64,000 nt of DNA from assembly GCF_900176565.1 (NCBI RefSeq), contig NZ_FXEH01000003.1, positions 124,001 through 188,000 on the forward strand, given 5' to 3'. The notes beneath the pieces were generated by a model. It ran no database searches, was not told the origin of the DNA, and saw nothing but the letters and a program-made list of their open reading frames with translations. Made by a program: the position numbers and the translations under genes. This DNA is from Thalassobacillus devorans (lineage in GTDB: Bacteria; Bacillota; Bacilli; Bacillales; Halobacillaceae). Below, piece by piece: positions 1 through 7,536 of this stretch; position 1 is the stretch's first letter, and the number at the start of each line of letters is the position of its first letter.

Positions 1-76
1 ATTTCCTAAATCTCTCGTTACATCGTTCTCCACAGACGGTTCAGCTCTTCCTAGTTTTGTATTCTTTATAATTTTC

Positions 77-170
77 TGAAAACGTATTGACTTTTTACTA
101 TTGTCACGGTATCGTTATGTTAAACAATATGACACATATTTATCGTTACGATTTTTTAACGTTATATAAA
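77..170 (+). promoter_or_regulatory. Candidate paaA promoter with cre-like box and operators
   Basis: A sigma-A-like promoter is visible: TTGACT at 87-92, 17-bp spacer, TATCGT at 110-115. TGAAAACGTATTGA at 77-90 overlaps the -35 and resembles a CcpA cre box, with mismatches on the 3' side. Downstream, AATATG-ACA-CATATT (126-140) is a perfect 6-3-6 inverted repeat, and CGTTAY half-sites occur at 113, 144 and 160, the last within TAACGTTA. These are plausible operators, perhaps for the PaaX-type regulator at 22.9 kb, but no binding consensus can be proved from one site. The rest of 1-300 shows no convincing gene. Confidence 0.45.
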
Positions 171-253
171 TGAGATTGTTGCACTTCGTACATAATCCAA
201 TAACCTTTTCTTATTCAAACTACTTGTACTTGCTTGAAGGAAGGTTAAACGAC

Positions 254-289
254 ATGGAAACATTCAGCAATCAACAATTACAGTTTTAA
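254..289 (+). CDS. Possible 11-codon leader peptide before paaA
   Basis: An ATG at 254 preceded by GAAGGAAGG (about 236-244) opens an 11-codon frame METFSNQQLQF ending with TAA at 287-289, 44 bp before paaA. It could be a short upstream frame affecting translation or transcription of the operon. Only two of its residues are Phe, so it is not a typical attenuator peptide, and the frame may be accidental. Confidence 0.18.
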   Translation: METFSNQQLQF

Positions 290-333
290 CTGAAACGTTT
301 GTGAATCGTAATGATTATAAAGGAGGTAAAGAT

Positions 334-1302
334 ATGTCGACGACTTTATCCTATGATCGTCTATCTGAAGAAGAAAAACACGCTCATTTTATGGAGCGGA
401 TTGAGAAAGGAGATAAGATTGAAGCGGATGACTGGATGCCCGACGACTACCGGATGACATTGATTAAATTGATATCTATGCATGGAATCAGTGAAATCAT
501 GGGGGCACTTCCTGAGAAAGAATGGGTGCCAAAAGCTCCATCATTGCGAAGGAAATTGGGGATCATGGCTAAAGTGCAGGATGAAATGGGCCATGGGCAG
601 CTGCTGTTGAGGGTAGCGGAAGACTTGATGAAACCACTGGGAAAAACAAGGGAAGAAATTATGCAAGATTTATTTCGCGGCGATTTAAAGTTTCATAATG
701 TCTTTCATATGCCGGCTCCCACCTGGGGAGACGCTGGGTTGATCGGCTGGCTGGTTGATGGCGCGGCGATTATTACCCAAACCAATATGCTGAAAGCGTC
801 TTACGGACCGTATGCCAGGGCGTTGAAACGTATTTGTGCAGAGGAAGTTTTTCATGCCCAGCATGGAGAGGCAATCATCATGGCACTGGCAGAAGGAACA
901 GAAGAACAGCGCCCGTTGATTCAGGATGCCATTGACCGCTGGTGGGAATCATTACTGATGTTCTTTGGTCCGGCAAGCGCCAGTACGACGGGGGCTTCGA
1001 AGCAGGATACGACAATCAAGTATCGTATCCGGACAAAGACAAATGAAGAGCTGCGTCAGGATTTCCTGGATAAATATATCCCTAGAGTGCTTTCCCTTGG
1101 TTTGACAATTCCGGATGAAACGCTCCATTACGATAAGGAGAAGGGACAGTGGGTGTACCGTCAGCCGGATTGGAAAAAATTTAAAGAGATTGTACGAAAT
1201 AACGGTCCTAAATCAAAAGATCGTCTGGATTTGAGAATTACTGCTTATGAAAATAATGCGTGGGTACGTGAAGCATTAAGTCCAGACGGCGCAGTCGTGT
1301 AA
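334..1302 (+). CDS. paaA: Phenylacetyl-CoA epoxidase catalytic subunit PaaA
   Basis: Catalytic di-iron subunit of the PaaABC(E) multicomponent epoxidase, which uses O2 to make ring-1,2-epoxyphenylacetyl-CoA in the cytoplasm. The 322-residue product has the two ExxH iron-binding motifs expected of a ferritin-like monooxygenase: E84-x-x-H87 (DEMGH) and E171-x-x-H174 (EEVFH). Length fits the family. The ATG at 334 is chosen because AAAGGAGG lies at 319-326, seven bases upstream; the GTG at 301 in the same frame has no ribosome site. First gene of a tightly packed run paaABCD-ethD-paaF-paaG-aldH. Identification is firm from motifs and gene order. Confidence 0.95.
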   Translation: MSTTLSYDRLSEEEKHAHFMERIEKGDKIEADDWMPDDYRMTLIKLISMHGISEIMGALPEKEWVPKAPSLRRKLGIMAKVQDEMGHGQLLLRVAEDLMKPLGKTREEIMQDLFRGDLKFHNVFHMPAPTWGDAGLIGWLVDGAAIITQTNMLKASYGPYARALKRICAEEVFHAQHGEAIIMALAEGTEEQRPLIQDAIDRWWESLLMFFGPASASTTGASKQDTTIKYRIRTKTNEELRQDFLDKYIPRVLSLGLTIPDETLHYDKEKGQWVYRQPDWKKFKEIVRNNGPKSKDRLDLRITAYENNAWVREALSPDGAVV

Positions 1303-1321
1303 AAAAGACGGGGGGATGGAA

Positions 1322-1678
1322 ATGACGACGAATAATGGACGTGATTTTTATCAGGAATTTGAAGTTTTCAGCAGTAAGTCGAATGGAGACCAGGTCCAGC
1401 ATCAGTTCAGCCTATTGGCGCCAAATGAAGAGATCGCGCTTGTTATGGCGCAGGAGAATTTCATGCGGAGACAGCCTGTCGCGGATATCTGGGTTGTGAA
1501 AAGGTCCAATGTCAGGAAAATGACACAGGAAGAAAAAGAGTCATTGCAACGATTGGACAACAAGGAATACCGAACAACCAAAGGATATGGTTACCTGAAG
1601 AAAAAATGGCGTCATTACGAACAGAACATTTTAGATGAAAAGGAAATTTTGTCATGGGGAGGGGACGAGAAACAATGA
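1322..1678 (+). CDS. paaB: Phenylacetyl-CoA epoxidase subunit PaaB
   Basis: Small structural subunit of the phenylacetyl-CoA epoxidase; in characterised systems PaaB bridges PaaAC heterodimers. The 118-residue protein begins with the family's typical beta-rich segment (FYQEFEVFSSKS) and contains the EIALVMAQENFMRR helix. The ATG at 1322 is favoured over 1316 because the GGGGG ribosome site (1311-1315) abuts 1316 but is 6 bases before 1322. The stop overlaps the paaC start in ATGA, suggesting translational coupling. It is somewhat longer than the E. coli protein through a charged C-terminal tail. Confidence 0.92.
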   Translation: MTTNNGRDFYQEFEVFSSKSNGDQVQHQFSLLAPNEEIALVMAQENFMRRQPVADIWVVKRSNVRKMTQEEKESLQRLDNKEYRTTKGYGYLKKKWRHYEQNILDEKEILSWGGDEKQ

Positions 1679-2487
1679 AGTCTGCCCAGGAAGCAAAAGC
1701 TGACCAAAATTATCGAGCAACTCTGATGGAATTGTTGTACCAGCTGGCCGATGACGATTTCATCATCGCTTTTCGCGGCTCGGAATGGTTGGGGCTAGCT
1801 CCCCATATCGAAGAAGATGTCGCTTTTTCATCGATCAACCAGGATACGATGGGGCATGCGGCCATCTATTATCAGTTGTTAGAAGACTTAGGGGAAGGGA
1901 ATGCTGATGCCTTAGCTCATGGCCGGGAAGCATCACAGCGGAAGAATGCCGTCCTGCTGGAGGAAGTGAATGGGCCAGGTCATTATTTGAAGAAGCCGCT
2001 ATATGATTGGGCTTTCACTGTGGTACGTCATTATTTTTACGCTCAGGCAAAGAAAATCCGAATGGAGTCGTTGAAAAATTCTTCTTACCAGCCATTGGCA
2101 GATGCTGCTGTGAAAATCAATATGGAATTATATTATCATTTGCTTCATTGGAAAACATGGTTCACTCAGCTTGCCACTGCTAAAGGAGAAGCTCCGGAGC
2201 GGATGAAGAATGCCATTGAAAAAGTATCTGCAGATATGGGCGGCGTCCTGACGTTAGGTCCTAAGGGAGAGGAAATGGCCGCGCTTGGTCTGATTGAGTC
2301 AGAAGAAGTGCTGACTCAGCGCTGGAATAGTGAGATGGAGAAAGTATTTGCCCCGCTGCCAATGTCTTTGCCAGCGGTGAAGATGAAACGGGGCGATGGA
2401 AGAAGTGGCGTTCATACATCAGACTTAGACAGCGCGCTTACTACATTAAGTGAAGTGTATAAACAAGATCCAGTCGCCAGCTGGTAA
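1675..2487 (+). CDS. paaC: Phenylacetyl-CoA epoxidase structural subunit PaaC
   Basis: Ferritin-like subunit that pairs with PaaA. The 270-residue protein keeps the four-helix outline (ADDDFIIAFRGSEWLGLAPHIEED, then TMGHAAIYYQLLEDL) but lacks a clear pair of ExxH motifs: the first site reads QDTMGH, and no EExxH is seen. This agrees with PaaC being a non-catalytic structural partner in the known enzyme. The start at 1675 overlaps the paaB stop and has GGGGAGGGG about 10 bases upstream; an in-frame ATG at 1654 lies inside paaB before that ribosome site. Tail segment VHTSDLDSALTTLSEVYKQD is typical of the family C-terminus. Confidence 0.92.
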   Translation: MKSAQEAKADQNYRATLMELLYQLADDDFIIAFRGSEWLGLAPHIEEDVAFSSINQDTMGHAAIYYQLLEDLGEGNADALAHGREASQRKNAVLLEEVNGPGHYLKKPLYDWAFTVVRHYFYAQAKKIRMESLKNSSYQPLADAAVKINMELYYHLLHWKTWFTQLATAKGEAPERMKNAIEKVSADMGGVLTLGPKGEEMAALGLIESEEVLTQRWNSEMEKVFAPLPMSLPAVKMKRGDGRSGVHTSDLDSALTTLSEVYKQDPVASW

Positions 2488-2515
2488 CTGACATCCAGAA
2501 AGGAGGGGAGATCGT

Positions 2516-3013
2516 ATGCCTGTCATAACAACGTTAGAAAAGGCCGTCCGCGAAAAGCTTGCCTTGGTGAAAGACCCGGAAATTGATTCCGTCAGTGTGC
2601 TTGATTTAGGGATGGTAGAACAAATTACTGTTGATGGTTCATCGGTTCAAGTGAAAATGCTGCCAACCTTTATGGGGTGTCCTGCCCTTGAGATTATTAA
2701 AGCTAACGTGGAAAACAAATTGCTCGAATTGGATTGGGTGGAGAACGCCACTGCGGTGTTTGTATATGATCCGCCGTGGACGTCAGAGAGAGTGACTGCT
2801 GAAGGACGTGAGCGGCTGAAAGAGTTCGGCATCGCCCCTCCGCCAGAAAAAATCGGACCAGACGGAGCCTGGCATGTGGACTGTCCCTATTGTCAATCAA
2901 CTTACACGACCATGGACAATATATTCGGACCGACAGCATGCCGCAGTATTTTGTATTGCAAACAATGCAAGAACCCTTTTGAAGCCATGAAACCTGTATC
3001 GACGATGATGTGA
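2516..3013 (+). CDS. paaD: PaaD, MIP18-type epoxidase maturation factor
   Basis: Accessory protein required for phenylacetyl-CoA epoxidase activity in known systems, thought to help metal or cluster assembly; exact reaction unproven. The N-terminal ~105 residues form a MIP18/DUF59 domain (VKDPEIDSVSVLDLGMVEQI, with FMGCPALE). A C-terminal zinc-ribbon-like tail carries C123-x-x-C126, C142, C148-x-x-C151. Length 165 is normal for PaaD. The start follows AAAGGAGGGGAG closely. Lies 28 bp after paaC. The gene expected next in many Proteobacteria, the reductase paaE, is absent; an EthD-like gene follows instead. Confidence 0.9.
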   Translation: MPVITTLEKAVREKLALVKDPEIDSVSVLDLGMVEQITVDGSSVQVKMLPTFMGCPALEIIKANVENKLLELDWVENATAVFVYDPPWTSERVTAEGRERLKEFGIAPPPEKIGPDGAWHVDCPYCQSTYTTMDNIFGPTACRSILYCKQCKNPFEAMKPVSTMM

Positions 3014-3040
3014 TTTTTAATAGGGAAGGATGATTAAAAA

Positions 3041-3349
3041 ATGGTAAAAATGATTGCGCTTTACAAACATCCGGAGGATAAAGAAAAGTTCGATGAGCAT
3101 TATTTCAACACGCATGCTCCGATTACCGCGAAAATTCCTGGATTAAGAGAAATGAAGGTTACGAGAGTGACTGGATCTCCGATGGGAGGAGAAGGTAAGT
3201 ACTACCTGATGTGCGAAATGTATTACGACAGTTATGACGCGTTGCAGGAAGCGATGAAAACCGATGAAGGAAAGGCATCCGGGAAAGATTTGATGGGGTT
3301 TGCTGGTGATTATGTCACGTTAATGGTAGGAGAAGAAGTAAATGAGTGA
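3041..3349 (+). CDS. EthD-family small protein in the paa operon
   Basis: A 102-residue dimeric alpha/beta-barrel (EthD/DUF) type protein: it opens with MVKMIALYKHPEDKEKFDEH and has the family pattern Y-x-x-x-H-x-P-I near residue 20 (YFNTHAPITAKIPGL). EthD proteins are small enzymes or accessory factors of unclear role, some linked to oxygenases. It sits 28 bp after paaD and overlaps the next gene by 8 bp, so it is made with the pathway. It is not a PaaE-type reductase: too short, with no flavin, NAD or 2Fe-2S motif. It might act on a reactive ring intermediate, but that is only inference. Confidence 0.8.
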   Translation: MVKMIALYKHPEDKEKFDEHYFNTHAPITAKIPGLREMKVTRVTGSPMGGEGKYYLMCEMYYDSYDALQEAMKTDEGKASGKDLMGFAGDYVTLMVGEEVNE

Positions 3350-4118
3350 CTTTACATTCATCCGAACAAGCGTAAAGGAACAGGTGGCATCGATTGAATT
3401 GAACCGACCTGAAGTCCTGAATGCGCTGAACCGGGGGATGGTGAGAGAGGTCATTTCAGCTCTGGAAATGTTCGACCGGGATGAAGACGTAAAAGTGATT
3501 CTGCTAAGCGGAAGAGGGCGTGCGTTCGCAGCTGGTGCTGACATTGATGAAATGGCTGACGATGGCCCGGTCGATTTTGAAATGAACAACCCGTTTGCCG
3601 ATTGGGACCGAATAGCAAGAGTGAAGAAACCGATTATCTGTGCCGTTCATGGATTTGCTCTGGGGGGAGGATTTGAACTGGCACTGGCCTGTGACATGAT
3701 TTTTGCTGCAGATACGGCAAGCTTCGGTTTTCCGGAAGTGAATATCGGGGTGATGCCGGGAGCAGGCGGAACACAGCGATTGACGAAACTATTAGGGAAA
3801 ACCCACGCGCTGCGCTGGTTATGGACAGGGGATAAAATGACGGCACGGCAAGCGTATGATTATGGTCTCGCAGCCCGACTCGTCGCACCGGAATTGCTGT
3901 TGGAAGAAACGGAAACATTCGCACGGCGTCTCGTAAACCAGCCGCCTTTGTCACTGCGTCTAATCAAAGAAGCTGTCGACACAGCTGTCGATCAGCCACT
4001 GGACGAAGGGATGCAGCTGGAGAGAAAGAATTTTTACCTGTTATTCGCTTCTGAGGATCAAAAGGAAGGGATGAAGGCATTTATTGAAAAGCGGCGGCCG
4101 AACTTCAAAGGGAAGTAA
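3342..4118 (+). CDS. paaF: Enoyl-CoA hydratase, PaaF-like
   Basis: Crotonase-fold hydratase, likely hydrating 2,3-dehydroadipyl-CoA late in phenylacetyl-CoA breakdown. The 258-residue protein has the CoA/oxyanion region AFAAGADIDEM and ALGGGFELALACDM, and both catalytic glutamates of true hydratases: one in GGFELALA and one in FPEVNIGVMPGAGGTQR. The retained second Glu separates it from the isomerase-like neighbour. The ATG at 3342 lies inside the end of the EthD gene (8-bp overlap) and is preceded by TAGGAGAAG. Substrate is assigned by operon context; crotonases are promiscuous. Confidence 0.8.
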   Translation: MSDFTFIRTSVKEQVASIELNRPEVLNALNRGMVREVISALEMFDRDEDVKVILLSGRGRAFAAGADIDEMADDGPVDFEMNNPFADWDRIARVKKPIICAVHGFALGGGFELALACDMIFAADTASFGFPEVNIGVMPGAGGTQRLTKLLGKTHALRWLWTGDKMTARQAYDYGLAARLVAPELLLEETETFARRLVNQPPLSLRLIKEAVDTAVDQPLDEGMQLERKNFYLLFASEDQKEGMKAFIEKRRPNFKGK

Positions 4119-4133
4119 GGAGGGATGGATGAG

Positions 4134-4907
4134 ATGTTCGAAACAATCAACTACCAGATACATAACAACATAGCCTGGATAACAATGAACCGGCCGGATA
4201 AGCTCAATGCTTTCATTGGCCAGATGAACAAGGAAGTGCAGCAGGCTGTCAAGCAGGCTGACAAGGATGACACTGTCCGCTGCCTGGTCATTACGGGGGA
4301 GGGCCGTGCATTCTGTTCCGGTCAGGACTTATCAGAGGTCAATGAAGAAACCAATTTAGGGGATATCATCCGCGCCTACTACGGACCGATGATTAAAGAA
4401 ATTGCACGTTGTGACAAGCCGATCGTGGCAGCGCTGAATGGAGTAGCGGCAGGTGCTGGCATGAGTCTCGCCCTTGCCTGTGATTTCCGGATCGCTTCTG
4501 AAAAAGCGAGCATGGTCGAGGCGTTTATCCATGTCGGATTGATACCTGATGCCGGGAATTTGTATTATCTGCCGCGTTTGGTTGGACACGCTAAGGCCCT
4601 GGAATTAGCAATTCTTGGTGAGAAGGTAACGGCAGAAGAAGCGAAAGAATTCGGGCTGGTTACAAAAGTCGTGCCGGAAGGGTCGTTGGGTAAAGAAGTA
4701 GAACAGTTTGCCGGCCGGCTGGCCGCAATGCCGACAAAAGCGATTCAGCTGATCAAGCGTAACTTGAAAGAGAGCTGGACGATGGATCTTGATGAGTATT
4801 TGGAAAAAGAGGCCCAGGGACAGCGAATTGCCGGGCTGACCGCCGATTATAAGGAAGGCGTCGAAGCATTTTTGCAAAAGCGGAAACCGGAATTCAGCGG
4901 AAAGTAG
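4134..4907 (+). CDS. paaG: Enoyl-CoA isomerase, PaaG-like
   Basis: Crotonase superfamily; likely the 1,2-epoxyphenylacetyl-CoA to oxepin-CoA isomerase. The 257-residue product has GRAFCSGQDLSEV and GVAAGAGMSLALACDF, where the first hydratase Glu is replaced (GAGMSLA), and HVGLIPDAGNLYYLPRLVG, where Asp sits at the second position as in PaaG/ECI-type isomerases. The start at 4134 is preferred over the ATG at 4125 because TAAGGAGGG (4116-4124) directly abuts 4125 but is 9 bases from 4134. It lies 15 bp after paaF. The acid/base pattern and the order F-G support the call. Confidence 0.82.
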   Translation: MFETINYQIHNNIAWITMNRPDKLNAFIGQMNKEVQQAVKQADKDDTVRCLVITGEGRAFCSGQDLSEVNEETNLGDIIRAYYGPMIKEIARCDKPIVAALNGVAAGAGMSLALACDFRIASEKASMVEAFIHVGLIPDAGNLYYLPRLVGHAKALELAILGEKVTAEEAKEFGLVTKVVPEGSLGKEVEQFAGRLAAMPTKAIQLIKRNLKESWTMDLDEYLEKEAQGQRIAGLTADYKEGVEAFLQKRKPEFSGK

Positions 4908-4976
4908 GAAACACGGATTAAGGTGGAAAATTAAGCGTTCAAACTGGAAAACTAATTTTAAAGGAGTGGAGAAAAT

Positions 4977-6494
4977 ATGGCACAAGTAAAAGAGCAAAAG
5001 TTGGAGCAGCTGGACATGAAGCGTGACCGTTACCATATGATTATTAACGGAGAACGAGTAGAAAGTTCTACAGGAGAAACGTTGAAGATCCGCAACCCGG
5101 CGACAGGAGAACCGATCGCCCAGGTAGACAAAGCATCCGTGGAAGATGTTGATCGCGCCGTAGCAGCGGCTCGTAATGCTTTTGATAATGGAAAATGGAA
5201 GCGCTATCCTGTCAATAAACGCTCACGTACGTTGAATAAAATCGCAGGAATCATGCGTTCCCGATTCAATGAATTGGTAGAGTTGGAGATTCTTGATTCA
5301 GGTAAGACGCTATCAGCAGCACAGGGGCAGGTCATGCAGGCAATTGAAGATTTTGAGTTTTACGCGGGGGCAATAGTCGGCCATCGCGGAACGGTCAACA
5401 ATATGCCAGGTGCCTTCCATAACTATACAGAAAAAGAGCCAGTCGGCGTATGTGCACAAATCATTCCTTGGAACTATCCGATGATGATGGCGGCATGGAA
5501 AGTGGCTCCGGCGATTGCGACAGGATGTTCTGTCGTCGTAAAACCGGCATCGCTTACACCGTTGACTGCCATCGTAATGGGTGAAATCTGCATCGAAGCA
5601 GGCGTTCCAGAAGGTGTTGTCAATATCTTGCCTGGCTCAGGTTCTGAAGCGGGCAATCATTTAGTTGAGCATCCAGATGTCGACAAGGTGGCCTTCACCG
5701 GTTCTACTCCTATCGGAAAAGATATCATGGCAAAAGCCTCTGAAACATTGAAACGTGTCACGCTAGAGCTAGGCGGTAAATCTCCTAGCATCGTTTTCGA
5801 TGACACCGATATCGATGCCGCAGTAGATGGTTCCTTGTTCGGTATCTTCTACAACACCGGACAGTCCTGTGAAGCGCGCTCCAGATTATATGTCCATGAA
5901 GATATCTACGATGAATTCATGGAAAAATTCGTCGAGAAGACGAAGAAGCTGAAGCTTGGTAATCCGTTTGAAAAAGAAACCCATATCGGCGCAATCATCA
6001 GTAAGCAGCAGCTGGAAGTCATCGATGGATATGTGAAATCAGCAGTGGAAGATGGTGCAACAGTATTGGCAGGCGGTAAGCCGGGAGTAGTAGAAGGATA
6101 TGAAGACGGACATTGGTATGAGCCGACGATCATCACTGATGTGACTCATGATATGAAAGCAGTTCAGGAAGAAATCTTCGGACCAGTTGTTGTCGTCATG
6201 AAGTTCAGTGATGAAAAAGAAGTGATCAAGTTAGCTAACGACAGTGATTATGGGCTTGGGTCGGCAGTCTGGACGAAAGACCATGGCCGCGCAACGCGAG
6301 TAGCCAATCAGATTGAGGCAGGTATCGTAATGGTCAATTGCCCATTCTCTGCATTCCCTGGTACACCATTCGGAGGCTATAAGCAGTCTGGATTCGGCCG
6401 CGAGCTATGCGTCGAAACACTAGATTTATATACCGAGACAAAGAGTATCATCTCGTATTACGGCAGCAAGCCGATCAATCCGCTCGGCGTATGA
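4977..6494 (+). CDS. Aldehyde dehydrogenase of the paa cluster
   Basis: NAD(P)-dependent aldehyde dehydrogenase, 505 residues. Motifs: IIPWNYPMMM (nucleotide pocket), FTGSTPIGKDI, LELGGKSPSIVF (catalytic Glu), NTGQSCEARSRL (catalytic Cys), and EEIFGPVVVV. Closest in style to betaine-aldehyde-type ALDHs, with an extra N-terminal stretch of about 20 residues. In E. coli the ring-opened semialdehyde is oxidised by the ALDH half of the PaaZ fusion; here no MaoC-type domain is attached, so this free-standing enzyme is the natural candidate for that step, as in pathways with a split PaaZ. Good ribosome site AAAGGAGTGGAG. A terminator follows. Substrate is inferred. Confidence 0.85.
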   Translation: MAQVKEQKLEQLDMKRDRYHMIINGERVESSTGETLKIRNPATGEPIAQVDKASVEDVDRAVAAARNAFDNGKWKRYPVNKRSRTLNKIAGIMRSRFNELVELEILDSGKTLSAAQGQVMQAIEDFEFYAGAIVGHRGTVNNMPGAFHNYTEKEPVGVCAQIIPWNYPMMMAAWKVAPAIATGCSVVVKPASLTPLTAIVMGEICIEAGVPEGVVNILPGSGSEAGNHLVEHPDVDKVAFTGSTPIGKDIMAKASETLKRVTLELGGKSPSIVFDDTDIDAAVDGSLFGIFYNTGQSCEARSRLYVHEDIYDEFMEKFVEKTKKLKLGNPFEKETHIGAIISKQQLEVIDGYVKSAVEDGATVLAGGKPGVVEGYEDGHWYEPTIITDVTHDMKAVQEEIFGPVVVVMKFSDEKEVIKLANDSDYGLGSAVWTKDHGRATRVANQIEAGIVMVNCPFSAFPGTPFGGYKQSGFGRELCVETLDLYTETKSIISYYGSKPINPLGV

Positions 6495-6510
6495 TAAAGC
6501 AGTAATTACA

Positions 6511-6540
6511 AAGGCTGTCTCCTTGAGGCAGCCTTCTCCT
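6511..6540 (+). terminator. Rho-independent terminator after paa ALDH
   Basis: AAGGCTGTCTC (6511-6521) and GAGGCAGCCTT (6525-6535) form an 11-bp stem with one G-U pair; the tail CTCCTTTC is pyrimidine-rich but a weak T-run, so read-through into the next genes is possible. Confidence 0.6.
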
Positions 6541-6549
6541 TTCGATCGC

Positions 6550-6654
6550 GTTGGGTAAGAATACGGGGGAGACAGGGAGGAATGCTGCTGCGTTAGGGCA
6601 GAATAGGAGTGAGTTAAGGCAGAATAGCTGCCTGTTAAGTGAGAATAATAGATT
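6550..6654. repeat. Five degenerate 21-bp tandem units
   Basis: Units start at 6550, 6571, 6592, 6613 and 6634, exactly 21 bp apart. The core is GTTARGGNAGAATA followed by a variable half. Units 3-5 are clearest (GTTAGGGCAGAATAG, GTTAAGGCAGAATAG, GTTAAGTGAGAATAA). The array fills the gap between the ALDH terminator and the next start codon. Period 21 equals two helical turns. Function unknown; compare the similar-period array near 38.7 kb. Confidence 0.75.
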
Positions 6655-6669
6655 ACTGGGGGTTAGGTC

Positions 6670-7536
6670 GTGATCAAAAAAATAGTAGTCGTCGGGTCAG
6701 GCGTGATGGGAAGAGGAATCGCATATGTCAGTGCCGTGGGCGGTTATGAGACGGTACTTGTAGATATCAGCGAAGAACAGCTTGCCAGTGCAGAAGTCGA
6801 ACTGGAGAAAGTATTCCATAAAGGGATTGAAAAAGGAAAGATTACACCGGAACAGCGTAATCAGGCTCATGGATTATTAAGCTATGCTACTGATTTAGCG
6901 CAGATAGTTGCGGATGCCGATTTGGTGATCGAAGCGGTGCCGGAGAAACAGGAAATCAAGCGTAAGGTTTTTGAAACAGTAGATCAGCACGCCAAAGATA
7001 CCTGTTACTTTGCTACCAATACGTCAACGATGAGTCCAACGGAAATCGGCTCTTATACAAAGCGGCCGGAGAAATTGATTGCGATGCACTTTTTCAATCC
7101 AGTCTATAAAATGCCACTGGTTGAAATTGTACGAGGACTGGAGACAAGTGATGAAACCGCAGAAGTGATTCGGACTGTTGCTGAAGAGATGGGGAAAGAA
7201 ACGGTAGTAGTGAATGAATTTCCGGGGTTTGTGACAAGCAGGATCAGTACTTTGGTCGGTAATGAAGCCTTTTATATGCTTCAGGAAGGCGTCGGTACAC
7301 CGGAGGAAATTGATAAAGCGATCAAGCTGGGGCTCAATTACCCGATGGGTCCTTTTGAACTGGGAGATCTAGTCGGTCTTGATGCCAGGTTGAACAACTT
7401 GAAGTACCTTCATGAAAAACTGGGCGAAAAATACCGACCGGCTCCGTTGCTGGAGCAATATGTAAAGGCGGGCAGATTAGGACGGAAAACGGGCCGTGGT
7501 GTCTATGACTATCGCGAAAAGGAAGTGCTGAAATGA
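6670..7536 (+). CDS. paaH: 3-hydroxyacyl-CoA dehydrogenase, PaaH-like
   Basis: NAD-dependent oxidation of 3-hydroxyadipyl-CoA (or another 3-hydroxyacyl-CoA). The 288-residue protein starts with a Rossmann motif VVVGSGVMGRGIA, has EAVPEKQEIKRKVF, the catalytic-His segment HFFNPVYKMPLVEI, and the C-terminal dimerisation half (EFPGFVTSRI; NYPMGPFELGDLVGLD). Full family length. GTG start at 6670 preceded by GGGGGTTAGG. It overlaps the thiolase by 4 bp (ATGA), so the two form a unit behind the 21-bp repeats. PaaH versus a generic beta-oxidation enzyme cannot be told from sequence alone; position favours PaaH. Confidence 0.85.
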   Translation: MIKKIVVVGSGVMGRGIAYVSAVGGYETVLVDISEEQLASAEVELEKVFHKGIEKGKITPEQRNQAHGLLSYATDLAQIVADADLVIEAVPEKQEIKRKVFETVDQHAKDTCYFATNTSTMSPTEIGSYTKRPEKLIAMHFFNPVYKMPLVEIVRGLETSDETAEVIRTVAEEMGKETVVVNEFPGFVTSRISTLVGNEAFYMLQEGVGTPEEIDKAIKLGLNYPMGPFELGDLVGLDARLNNLKYLHEKLGEKYRPAPLLEQYVKAGRLGRKTGRGVYDYREKEVLK

